DNA of 64,000 bases from Cliona cf. orientalis (taxonomy: Eukaryota; Porifera; Demospongiae; Clionaida; Clionaidae). This document shows positions 52,501-62,636 of the stretch, one piece after another (the stretch's first letter is position 1; each line of letters opens with the position of its first letter). A program made the translations under genes and the position numbers. The stretch spans positions 4,588,001 to 4,652,000 of the forward strand of contig OZ005704.1 of NCBI GenBank assembly GCA_963930775.1. Direction: 5' to 3'. The notes beneath the pieces are model-generated. The model did no database searches. It saw only the letters and a list, made by a program, of their open reading frames with translations, and was not told where the DNA came from.

Positions 52501-55500
52501 TCCTTTTATAATGATATTCACATTTCTGTTTCGTTTTTAAGCCTACCTACCGATCCTAAATTTTTGAGAGGGTAGGCCAATAAACAACTTATCAATTTGG
52601 AATGGCCTTAGTGTGTCCGCTTCTTGATAAAGAATGACAATTATTTGGTTATTTTGTTACACAGCTGGTTCATTACCTATGCATGGTTCAAAATTGAACT
52701 CTATTCTCACTGAAATGATCACCCCGCACAGAGGGCGTAGCCAGGATTCTGAGTATGGATATGGAGGGGCTTGACAGTGCATGTGAAGCGTGTTTAAATT
52801 TTTCGCCTTGGCCATGCCCTTTAATTAGGATCACATGATTGCATTATTGACTATTAAATTTTAAACTCTAAGCTAAAGTATGGTGTACTAAGCTTGCACG
52901 AGTTCTTATACACCGCCGTGCTTTAAGTGCTGAAAGGTATGGACTTCTACAGCTGAAATGGATTATTAAGATGTAAGTTAGAGTAGTACAATGCGGTATT
53001 CATAGAGTACTTACTGCAAAGAAGCTAATGTTAACTGCCACTATGGTTGATGATAAGGGGGGGGGGGCTCGAGCCCCCAAGCCCCCCCCCCCACCTACGC
53101 CACAGCCACAAACATACAAATAATTATAGTTATTACAACCACTTCCTGTCTCATGTATTAGGGGCTCGTTCAGGCTGAGGGCCAAACGTATATGCCATAG
53201 AGACTGATATCAAATATCCTTGTTCCTAGGCTCACTGATCTTTCAATGTCGTACAAGAAAAGAGAGGGAGTCTGGTATGATTTCAACATTCCATATAATA
53301 CCGTGTAGCCGGAAAATTTGGCGTTTTGGCAGTCTATATTACAACTGCCAGATTAAAATACGCTAAAATTTCCTACTTGCATATATACATATGGCGATCC
53401 CGTACCGAACCGCCAAATTTAAATCCACTAATGTTCTTGCAATAGCAATTTTGGGCTCAACCACCAAATTTAATTCCCGCGAATGTTTCTGGCTATACGG
53501 TATTATGTTCAAATCATTGCTAGAGATTTAGGTCTTCGATCATTACATTGCAATGTACCTGTATCTGAGCAGTGAGATGCAAGCTTGAGGATCGTAACTT
53601 TTTCTGCTGGCCACTCTCTTTTCTTCCAGTATTTCTCGAATCTGTGGTTTACAGTGTAGTACCGGGTGTGTATCTTAGCAGTAAGGTATGAGTACCATAC
53701 ACATTGAAATTTTTTGCCATGCCCCTAATATCAACCTCCATTGCATGTATGGTTGTGCATGGGGAGGGGTTTGGAGATATCTACTCATAATATGCTGGCC
53801 ACATTTTATGTTAGGAAGAACTAGCTGGAGGCTGGAGTTAAGGTTAGTGAATGAGTAAGTGTCGCCCTTACCAATGTGCTTGTGCAGAGATATGGCAGGC
53901 TTGCTAGTTTATCGGTGTGGGCTCTAGCACACAGTCACATTGATCGGGCTCAGGGAAAACAAAAGCAGTAGTATGATAGGAAATGTAAGGAAATTTGATG
54001 GAAGGCAGGCAATCGGGTGATGGTCCACATGCCAGGGACAGTCAAGGGGAAAGCGTGGAAGTTTGCGCGTGCTTTCTATGGACCCTACCATATCCTGATG
54101 ATTACACCAACTAATGCAGAAGTCCGCCTTGTGGACAAATCGGAGGAAAAGTCTATCTTTGTGGCTCTTGAGCGATTGAGGATGTGCCCTGGAGAAATGA
54201 AGGATGTGTCTTGGAGTGGTGGTGAGCAGAGATGAAAGCCTGCGACATCTAAACCAATCCTTAAGGGCAAATCGTCTGCTCCTCCAGAACAGCCTTCTTA
54301 CTCGGGGCCCCACGACACATGCGCGTACGCGTGCTGCGCTGTCATAAAAACAACCCACTGTCATTGTCAGATTTGAACTGTTATAACACTGTGATGTTCT
54401 TTATTGTGGTTGTGTGCCAATGCTCTTTATGTGTTACTTTCTGATATTTGTGTGTTCCGTACATTGCAGTAACGTCCCTATGTTACTTTCTGATGTTTGT
54501 GTGTTTCCGTACACTGCAATAACATCCCTATGTTATTTTCTGATGTTTGTGTGTTCTCACATGTTCTGATCACGTCCTCTCTATGTTCATTTGCGCAAAC
54601 TGTGACACTCATCTTTATGTTGATGCTTTGTGTGTGCTGATTTTTGTGAGTCATGACCTACTGTAACTCTAATCACTAATATATACCTATTGAAACTCAA
54701 ATGTTATGTCAGAATTGTGAATTGTGTCAAATGGTGTAATTGTCTCGTAATTGGTCAATGCTAATATTTATTGTACCAAGTCCCTCAAGAATCCTCACTA
54801 TAGCGTTGGAACAGTTGGCGACCGAGTCACGAGATGTCTGGGCTAAGAGGGGGATGTGTGACGCATGGGTGTGGCACATGGGTGTGGTGCAGGAAGTGAC
54901 GGAAGCTGACGGCGACCACAGAACTGGTTGGACCAGATTAGACAGACTAATTCAGTCTAGTTTTTACTTGTTTTGGAGTCAGATGCTATTTTGATGTAAG
55001 AATGAATGATATTGTTTCTGGTAACTCTGTTATACTAACCGTTGGCACAAGCAGCAGGGCATTACAAGTACATTCTGAGCTAAATTTGGCATAGAAAGTT
55101 ATTTCATAACATATTTTCATAGTGCAAGTTATAGCCAGATTTCTGCCTGGAATGAGATGTTATATAGAGTGACTTGATTGTTGGATAAGAACGCAAGGTT
55201 ATAGTTCGTTGCATCTTGGAAAGTTGTATTGCCGATTCTTAGAAGCATGTATGTTTTATTTATTTTGTTGCTAAGCTGTGATGTAGTGGTATATGGACAT
55301 AGGAACTTATTTACCAAGAGCTCAACTAAACATCAGCAGGAGCACCTATCATCATTTGAATTTGTGGTGGACTCCACTACTCAGATCAGGATAAATCTAT
55401 TAAAGACATCATTAGGTGCCATCACAACGGAAGATATCTGAGGGTAGGGTTTTGTGCTACATATGATAACAGCTCTGGATTAACCTCTGTTGCTGTGTGC

Positions 55501-58500
55501 CCCTTCTTTAAATCTGACTGTTTCAATGTGACAAGGTTCAATAAACATGGCCATTATGTACGACTACCTGACAACATTTCTGAGCTAAATGATTACCTGT
55601 GCAGGCCAATGAACAGAAAAGGTCGGGTGTGCAGTGAATGTATGGATGGCTATGGACCAGCAGTGATGTCAGTTGGCTTTGATATCCAATGTGCCAACTG
55701 TGCTGGATCTTGGCATGGGATACTCCTTTTCTTATTTCTAGAATTTTTCCCAGCCACTATCTTCTATTTGATAATTCTCGTGTTCCAAGTCAACATCACT
55801 TCAGGAACGATAACTTGTTACATCTTGTATAGTCAGCTTGCTGTCATTTTACTTATGATCGCTTAAGTGCAGGTGATATCTTTGATGTTACTGATATCTT
55901 TTTTGCAGCTAACATTAATTCCCAACTACCTTTTAACCTTTTGCTTACTGCCTATGATGTTTGGAATCTTCGTTTCTTCGCTACTTGCTTCCTCCATTTT
56001 GTGTCAGTAACACACTGAAGCCCATACATCTCATATATCTAAGCTACATATCTGTATTCTATCCTCTGTGTTTGATAATTATAACCTGGGCTGGTGTTGA
56101 GTTATACGATCGTAATTTTAAGCCACTAGTATGTCTATGCAGAATATTAGTTAGTTGCTTTGTACGTGTAAGGAGAAGTTGGAATGCCAGGAGTGATCTT
56201 GTCAATGTCTTTGCTTCCTTCTTCCTGCTCTCATTTAGTAAGGTGCTATTTCAGTTTGTCTATCTTATTACCTATCAGAAGATTTATGGTGATGATTCTA
56301 TGTTTGTCCTTCAATATGATCTCAGTGTCCCGTATGGCAGCACGCAACATATAGCATTTGCAGCTCCTTCGGTACTTTTCAGTATCATATTCATTGTGTT
56401 ACCAACGGTGCTCCTGATCTTCTATCCCTTTAGAGTGTTTAGAGCTCTCTTATCAAAGTGCAAACTTGATGGAATAGTCCTGAATACCTTTGTAGAGAAA
56501 TTCTACGGCTGTTATAGGAATGGTCTTGATGGTGGTAAGGATATGAGAAGTTTTGCTGGTTTGTACTTTGTTGTGAGAATAGTAATTTTGGTTCCAAACG
56601 TACTTGGTGCTTGGATTCATATATCCCAGGATGATGCTTTTTATTTGAGAGATGTTATTCTTAGCACAGCAGCTATCCTAGTGGCTTTGTGTAGACCTTA
56701 TAAAGCAGTGTACATGAATGTCATAGATGCACTTTTCCTGACCCATATTGGGCTATCATGTCATTTAATATCTTCTTATGCTGGCTTTGAAGATGAATCT
56801 AACTTTGTGATAGCTGTTGAAGTAGTGTTTGCTCTTCCCTTCATTGGCTTTGTTCTCTATGTTGTTGCACAAATTGTTATGATGACTGGCATTGTGAGAA
56901 TGTTGTGTCAAACATGCAAGAAAGTGCATTTCATTTCAGCAATTCAAAAAGCGTGTGTGTACCATACTCCTCAGTGTAATACTGAGCCAACTGCTTTTGC
57001 TGATATATCAACTTGACATTGGCTCCATATATGTATAGTAGTTTATAATAATTATTAGTGAGTTTTGTATGGTGGTGATTAATAGAGTGCTAGTATGGCG
57101 TATCAATTATTGATACGCCATAGTATGCCATACTAGCACTCTATAAATTTATGTTGACACAATATTATTTCTCTACATCATGTACGACCTCTGTATGAGA
57201 TATATAATAGTTAGGACATACCCTTTGGAGAAGATGGTAGCTAGTGTGAAATAAAACCAATTTTTATCTTGATAGTGTTCAAATAGCTAGTATTTTGTGT
57301 AAAAATATATTTCATATGACAATTGAATAATTTTCTTTTAACAATGGGTATCCTTTTTGTGTATTTATTTTCGCATTCATTGCCCATGCTATCTGAAACA
57401 GTTTAACAATGAAAATTTTACACTTGACGGTACTTGTATCAGTTTATTGACACAAATGAGTCTATTACATAATATACAGTGGCTTGACAATAAGCAAAGC
57501 TAGGGCAGTTGGTGCCTTGTTAGGCTAGCTTGTCATTCATAGTTCCCTACCCCACCTCTCATTCATCACATTAGATAAGGTGGACACGGATGGTTTTCAG
57601 GGTGTTACTGGGTGTTACTGCGGGTATGAAATTTGTATTGGTTCTTTGTGCTTCTAGAATAAGTGCAGTGTGAGCAATACCAAAGTGGTACAAGGACATA
57701 ATCAATCCTGACCACCCTGTCCACTTCTCCCAATGTTGTCATACCGCTATAAGGGGAAATTTTGAGCCGTCCAATTTTTGCTGTTTTCGCAGATAATCAT
57801 CTAACCATGAAAATTTACCCTTGGAAATAAGCACGATTGTAGATTGTGCAGTGTATAATGGTGTGATTGTACACATCCTTGACAATTAAAGCTGCGAAAT
57901 GGTAAAGATTGCCTGACCGCGAAATTTGAACTGCTTAAAATCTTCCCACTATGTTATTATAGCAGAGTGGTGTACATGTGTATTTATGACAATAATATCT
58001 CAGGGACTGTGCTGCCAATGTTCTGTTTGAAGACAGTGGTGATGACCACCCTATTCCAACCTGCATCATGGAAGCACTTATGAAGGTACATGTACATCAT
58101 ATCACTGACAGTTTTTGACAATAAAATAATTATTGTGCATTTTGTTACTTTCACAGTGTTCCATAGACTGTCGGAAGGAGCTGAGTGAAAACATACTTGT
58201 CATTGGTGGCACTGCAACACTTACAGGATTCAAGTGAGCAACTGTATATTGAGTACACTGGCATGCAGAACCCTTACCAACTGAGAATGATATACTGTGG
58301 AACCCCGCTTAACGGACACCCCTTAGTAGTGGACACCTGTGATATAAGTCCGGATTGTATTTCCATAGACTTCAATATATTCAAACCCCCTCACCAGCAG
58401 ACACTCTGCTATTCCGTACAACGGAGACATACTTTGGTTCCGGCGCAGTAGTGAATAACCTCGCATAACGGCCAGTTAGCCACACGTGACACGGACACCC

Positions 58501-61500
58501 ACCATTAAAATTGGTCAGTTTCAGCAATCAGTAGCTGCAGTAAAGCCTAAATATATCTCAAATTCTAGCTTAGAAGCTGTCAGTTGACAGAGTTCTCATC
58601 AATACGGTCTTTTTCGTTGTTCACAGTAGTGCTTTATCATAGCTGGCTGCGATTGTAGGAGGGGCATGGTCAACCACTAACCCCTGAGCTAAGGGCACCT
58701 CACTACAGCGGACAAAATCTTTGGTCCCAATGGTGTCCGCTTTAGAGGGGTTCCACTGTATGTACAAACATTGAGGTTGAACATGTCCTGTGTGCTTCTT
58801 TCTGGATCCTACCCTGCATTTACTGGGCCAGGGCCATATATACGTGTGTGTACCTTGGTTACCCAACAAACACATAGACAGGCAGAAAATTGCCAGTTGA
58901 TTATAGCAGTCATCTGCCTGCACATTATGGCAAGGGTACCTTATAGCCGGAAAATTTGGTGGGAACTAAATTTGGCAACTCGGCGGTCTGCCTTCATGAC
59001 TGCTCAATTTCTCACATACCATATATGTGTATGTAGAAATTTTCGCCCATTTCACCATCTAATCTTAGTCTCACTGGTGAAAATTTTATCATGCTAATTT
59101 TTTTATCTTTGTTAAAGAGGGCATAGAGGATGTGGCTGCATTGGTGAAAATTTGTTCCACCAAATTTTTCTACAATACGAAGGTAGCTGAGCTTGGTGAA
59201 GTTTTATCCAGTTAAAATTTCTTGTACTGCATATGGTAATCCCGTACCAGACCGCCAAATTTAAATCTACCTGCAGCGATTTTCTGCCAATATTCTGTTT
59301 CTGTATACCGTAAACTCTGATTATTAAGTGAACGTTATTTATTAAGTGCATGCTCTTTTCTCGCAGTTAGCTATTGTTTATTAAGCGCATGCGCTTAATA
59401 GGCATGGCGTTCTATGAATCCTGACCTTGACCTCAACAACTGGCTTGAAAGTGTGTGGAGTCCAGATTTCTTTGAGGATAATATTATTATTATGATGGCC
59501 ATGAAAAACTGCAAGAAGATTGAGTCTTCAGACAAATCACCAGCTCTCGTCACCTTGAGCGGCAGCTGTAAACACTAATGCGCTCGATTGTAGTTAGTGC
59601 TAACGTGCCCCGAGTCACATCACATGCCCAAACATTTGTTGGTGTTGCTATGTGCCTTATAAGCGCATGTCCTATGTTAAGTGCATACTGCCATTCCATT
59701 TACTAATATAAACGCATGCGCTTGTTAACCAGAATGTATGATCCAATTTAATGTAAGAAATTAGCATTTTCTGAATTCTTGTAGTGTTGGAGCAATTGAC
59801 AACCTTTACCAGAAAAAATTGTATTCTTCAAAATATTTTTTTCCATGCAATTAGTATAGGTAATCACATGAATTCAAGGAAATAATCATATAGTACAGTT
59901 CAGTTAGCAAAGAAGCTGTGAGGCAGCCACTGTTGTAGCTGATGAGCAAGGCCAACCACAAGAATATTGTTGTATAGTCAGTCAGGTCAATGCTGGTAAG
60001 TGCATGATCGACAAACTCAATAGTCACAAGAAGAAACTATGTAGCTGAAGTTCTGACCACGCCTCACTGTCATATGCATGAGTAGCTACACGGACTAGTA
60101 CGCCGTTTCGTTCGCTTGTTCAAGAGCTCTGCGTTCTGACAGCAGAGAGACGCATAGATACAAGCAAAGAGGAAGGATCTGGCTCGACGACTTCCACAAA
60201 GCCTTCTCTGTCGATCTCCACAATGCCATGGTGGTCATGCCAGCTATCCGCCATCAAGAGTAGATAAGGGTTATTGCCACCATTCAAGGACTCGTTGGCT
60301 AGTGCTTGTTGCTATGATCGTAAGTGTGATCTGATTGGTCCAGCGCTCGCCGCTACCGATCAGGACTCGTTCGTTGCTGGGCTAGTGCTTGTTGTTATGA
60401 TCGTATGTGCGATCTGATCGGTCCAACGTGCGCCGCTACCGGTCAGTAAGTGTGCAATTACTAAGCGAATAAGTTTGCAATTAAGAAAATAATTGCACAC
60501 TTAGTCTATGGGACTTTTGTATAGAGACAAAATAAGTATATGATTAAGTACGGTATTATATCTTAATATAATATACCGTATAGCCGGAAATATTGGCGGG
60601 AATTAAATTTGGCAGTTGAGTCCAAAATTGCTATTGCAAGAATATTAGTGGATTTAAATATGGCGGTTCGATAGGATCACCATATGTATAATATATGCGA
60701 GTATTAAATTTTGATGGATTTTAATTTGGTGGTTGTAACATACCATATAGCGGGAAATTTTCATATGGTGCTAATTTTCGTATATTTTGTATGCTCCATC
60801 CCTTATACGAAAATAAAAACCGTGAAAATTTGAACGTGCGAAACTTTTTTCTTTCGTGCATGACCTTTGACCTATAGGCCTACCACAGCCACATGCGGTC
60901 GCTAGCGCGAGCGGCGGATGCTAAATGCAAGGCTAGCTCACTGAACAATGTCTCTTTATCGGTTCTTTGCCAAGGCGTCGAAACGGAGTGACCTTCCTGA
61001 TCCCAGTGGACATCGATTAGCCTCACTACGTACATGTATACGATCAAGGGGAAGCCAGTGATGCTAGCGTTACCGTATAGTGCAAGCGCTAGCAGCTGCG
61101 CATGCGCACAATCTCCCATAGCAAGCATACGAAATTAAAAAATACGAAAATTTATTCTAAGGGTATTTTGGTCAATCATACGAAAATTAGCACCAACGAA
61201 AATTTCCGCTATACGGTAGACCGCCAAACCGCCAAATTTTCCGGCTCTATGGTAATCATGATGTATCATTGCTGATGTGTGTGTCTAATTGGTGGGCTTC
61301 GATGCTGTTTTTTTACTTAGGTGGTTACCATAATAATAATTATTCAGTTTCAGTATTTGATTAGATATAGTTGCTAAATAAATCCAAGCGGGGGGAGGGA
61401 TCAGGGTCATAGATCGTGTACATGAAAGTAGACACGGCATTATTATTACATGTAGTATACATTAGCATGTGTTCCTTGAGTACTATTTACAATACATACA

Positions 61501-61754
61501 GTTATCGGTTGAAGCAGGAGCTTGAGGCTCTCATGAAGGATGAATGTCAGAGCTATCATAAATCCCTGGGGACATTCACGTTCAAGTTTCATGAGCCCCC
61601 AACACACCCAAACTGTGTACCTTGGCTTGGAGGTGAGTGGCAATCACATAATGGAATGGTTGCCCCTTAAGTTTGGGATTGCTATATAGTACAAAATAAT
61701 TTTCATATACACTCTGTTTAAATCAGCTCCATAATAATAGCACAATGTATGTAC

Positions 61755-61789
<35 letters not shown>

Positions 61790-62636
61790 ATTTTCAGTAT
61801 TTTCTAAATTTTGAATTTTGTCAGTATTTATGGTTAGAATTCAGTAAAAATAGTGACAAATCCGTATATTTGGAGGCCCTATTAGTGCCACGACTAATGT
61901 AACATGTCATGTATATTATATCACTACATACCATTAAAATCGGTCAGTTTCAGCGACCAGTAGCTACATGTACAGCAAAGCCTCAATATTTCTCAAATTC
62001 TTGCTTAAAAGCTGTCAGTTGACAGATCTCTTATCAATACGGTATTTTTTTGTCGTCCACAGTAGTGCTTTATCATAACTGGCTGCGATTGTAGGAGGGG
62101 CATGGTCAACCACTAACCCCTGAACTAAGGACACCTTGCTACAGCGGACAAAATCTTTGGTCCCAATGGTGTCCACTTTAGAGGGATTTCACTGTATACA
62201 TAGACTGTCTACATGGAATAGTATAACTAGAGTGCACTTCCACTAGCTTTATGCATCCACCTGTGCAGTTACTTTTGATAACTTGCATCCAGCTAAACAA
62301 TTACCTAGAGATGCCACTGCTTAATGTGTAGTATGTATTATACACTGAGGTATGTGATGCTGGTATGAGGGCTTATGAGGGTTCTGCATGCTATTGATCA
62401 AGTAACTCCCCTCTTTCCCAACAGGCTGTATATTTGGGTCTTCTGAGGTTGCAGTGATGGAGCGAGCCATAACAAAGGATAGGTTCAAGGAGACTAAGCA
62501 GCTTCCCAACTGGACTTCCTGTGACCCCACTCAGAGAGAACAATTGAGAGTAGTTCCAACTAGAAAGCTGCTGCCATCAGCGCCAACATCTTCCTATTCA
62601 AGGGCATCTCTTTCCACTCACAGCTCAAAGAATTGA
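37541..62636 (+). CDS. ACTR10: Actin-related protein 10 (Arp11, dynactin pointed-end subunit)
   Basis: Arp11 caps the pointed end of the Arp1 filament in dynactin, the dynein cofactor. Inferred exons: 37541-37647, 39065-39137, 39297-39382, 41077-41185, 43770-43877, 44626-44693, one unfound exon, 48785-48823, 49105-49213, 58004-58085, 58157-58233, 61502-61632, 62425-62636. In-frame ATGs at 37541, 37547, 37550 and 37601 are all possible; the last gives [16 protein letters not shown], matching the family start. Strong matches are [73 protein letters not shown] and [13 protein letters not shown]. Visible coding adds to ~400 residues (human 417). Phases of 44693 (2) and 48785 (needs 1) do not fit, so an exon of 3n+2 nt is missing in between. 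Confidence 0.92.
37718..38110. mobile_element. Family A unit in ACTR10 intron 1
   Basis: Starts ACCACATCCCCAGTAGCTGC and carries GCGCAAGGCTAGTTCTATTT and TTACGTCAGCCAAGAGAACG, like the units in PLAC8-B intron 3. Ends near GGGACTTGGGATGTAAT. Confidence 0.65.
38162..38185. repeat. Poly(C) tract, 24 bp
   Basis: C homopolymer in ACTR10 intron 1. Confidence 0.95.
40492..40719. mobile_element. TGTGACC...AGAAAAGGGACCA inverted-repeat element
   Basis: 228 bp. Left TATGTGACCAACTATGAGAA, right TTCTCATAGCAGGTCATA, followed inward by matching GGGACCAT/ATGGTCCC. Most complete of several copies in the window. Confidence 0.8.
41186..43769. other. ACTR10 intron 4
   Basis: 2.6 kb. No supported gene. A GCTATACGGTA end of a MITE is visible near 42462-42473, and a C-rich tract at about 43532-43544. 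Confidence 0.5.
43699..43717. repeat. Poly(C) tract, 19 bp
   Basis: C homopolymer 53 bp before the ACTR10 exon at 43770. Confidence 0.95.
45243..45468. mobile_element. CCGTATAGCCGG-family MITE, copy b
   Basis: Starts TACTGTATAGCCGGAAAATT and ends ATTTCCGGCTATACAGTA. The internal CCGCCAAATT blocks match copy a. Confidence 0.88.
45557..45640. mobile_element. TTGTTAGACACTGTTT element, short copy b
   Basis: 84-bp version with ACTTGTTAGACACTGTTTGG left and CTTAACAGTGTCTA right; it keeps only the tips of the element at 12483-12957. Confidence 0.7.
45784..45850. repeat. Perfect hairpin, 25-bp stem
   Basis: GTTACAAGACCTTAATTGGG...TGCA is repeated as an exact reverse complement at the right side of a ~17-bp loop. 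Confidence 0.9.
46111..48784. other. ACTR10: ACTR10 intron region with one unfound exon
   Basis: The missing ACTR10 exon should lie in 44694-48784. I tested AG...GT-bounded stretches by eye and none gave both phase and homology. No other gene supported. Confidence 0.4.
49447..49746. repeat. Foldback element related to the one at 3923-4312
   Basis: Left arm ATGGGAGGGCC...TAGGGATAATCACGTCC, right arm GGACGTGATTATCCCTA...GGCCCTCCCAT. Interrupted by the poly(G) run at 49620-49633. Confidence 0.75.
49747..51197. other. Unannotated part of the large ACTR10 intron
   Basis: No gene or clear repeat recognised; several short frames lack domains or splice context. Confidence 0.4.
51198..51403. mobile_element. 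CCGTATAGCCGG-family MITE, copy c
   Basis: TACCGTATAGCCGGAAAATT to TTTCCGGCTAGACGGTA, with the same internal GCCAAATT blocks. Confidence 0.88.
51590..51785 (+). repeat. Interspersed repeat (copy 2)
   Basis: Opposite-strand relative of 3160-3355, sharing TCACATGACTTCACCATGG, TGGCGTATCAGACACACCCA and CTACAAAATGGAGTGGATTT. Confidence 0.65.
52200..52609. mobile_element. Inverted-repeat element with GGCCATTCCAAATTGAT termini
   Basis: About 410 bp bounded by TAGGCCATTCCAAATTGAT and ATCAATTTGGAATGGCCTTA, a near-perfect inverted pair. No transposase frame. Confidence 0.8.
53299..53502. mobile_element. CCGTATAGCCGG-family MITE, copy d
   Basis: TACCGTGTAGCCGGAAAATT to TTTCTGGCTATACGGTA. Confidence 0.86.
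53885..54234 (+). pseudogene. Ty3/gypsy pol 3' end (integrase C-terminus), decayed
   Basis: Reads ...[20 protein letters not shown], then [20 protein letters not shown] and [20 protein letters not shown], the usual integrase tail with a GPY/F motif of chromovirus-like retrotransposons. Stops near 53971 and 53991 interrupt it. Upstream pol domains are absent. Plus strand, in the large ACTR10 intron. Confidence 0.7.
54428..54580 (+). repeat. Three ~50-bp tandem repeats
   Basis: TATGTTACTTTCTGATGTTT-type units start near 54428, 54480 and 54530. They lie between the gypsy pol end and its putative LTR. Confidence 0.75.
54855..55049 (+). mobile_element. Putative 3' LTR of the gypsy remnant
   Basis: A purine run (AAGAGGGGGA) precedes TGTGTGACGCATGGGTGTGG, as a polypurine tract precedes a 3' LTR. 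A possible end is TTGGCACA at 55049. No second LTR is present to confirm the borders. Confidence 0.4.
55247..57016 (+). pseudogene. Cys-rich multi-pass membrane protein, frameshifted, in ACTR10 intron
   Basis: Translating across three frame changes gives a signal-like start ([17 protein letters not shown]), a short Cys-rich ectodomain ([19 protein letters not shown]) and about nine hydrophobic segments, with [20 protein letters not shown] and a VRIVILVP...LCRPYK region. Frame breaks lie near 55435, 55850 (stop at 55863) and 55972; the last 351 codons are open. The architecture resembles a large set of uncharacterised sponge and other basal-animal membrane proteins; I know no function for them. 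The coding part has no introns. It is probably a pseudogene, but the long open 3' part leaves sequencing errors possible. Confidence 0.65.
57082..57144. repeat. Palindrome, 63 bp
   Basis: ATAGAGTGCTAGTATGGC and its exact complement flank an inner palindrome GCGTATCAATTATTGATACGC. Confidence 0.9.
58295..58758. mobile_element. Pogo-like inverted-repeat element, complete copy
   Basis: Left CTGTGGAACCCCGCTTAACG, right GCTTTAGAGGGGTTCCACTG, next to TA. About 464 bp. A truncated relative lies at 61931-62195. Confidence 0.8.
58937..59307. mobile_element. CCGTATAGCCGG-family MITE, diverged copy e
   Basis: Starts TACCTTATAGCCGGAAAATT. Its right end is degenerate and the interior (about 59030-59240) seems to hold another repeat that also occurs near 35820-36000. 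Confidence 0.55.
60288..60446 (+). repeat. Imperfect ~80-bp tandem duplication
   Basis: GGCTAGTGCTTGTTGCTATG...CGCCGCTACCGATCA is repeated as GGCTAGTGCTTGTTGTTATG...CGCCGCTACCGGTCA. Confidence 0.75.
60574..61254. mobile_element. CCGTATAGCCGG-family MITE, copy f, split by another element
   Basis: TACCGTATAGCCGGAAATAT at the left and AATTTTCCGGCTCTATGGTA at the right, with a second inverted-repeat element (60741-61218) in the middle. Without it the host copy is ~200 bp, the normal size of the family. Confidence 0.85.
60741..61218. mobile_element. TACCATATAGCGGGAAATTT element nested in a MITE
   Basis: 478 bp. Left TACCATATAGCGGGAAATTT, right AAATTTCCGCTATACGGTA, with inner CTAATTTTCGTAT and its complement. 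A related end is visible at 8092-8110. Confidence 0.82.
61758..61789. repeat. Poly(C) tract, 32 bp
   Basis: Longest homopolymer in the window, in the penultimate part of ACTR10. Confidence 0.95.
61931..62195. mobile_element. Truncated copy of the element at 58295-58758
   Basis: Shares ATCGGTCAGTTTCAGCGACC, GCTGTCAGTTGACAGA and the right end TAGAGGGATTTCACTGTA; the left terminus is missing. Confidence 0.75.

Noticed and set aside
55129..55317. Minus-strand frame with NTTFQD...NISF pattern, faintly like a beta-helix repeat
   Set aside because: It overlaps the start of the membrane-protein pseudogene on the other strand and is too short and isolated to support a call.
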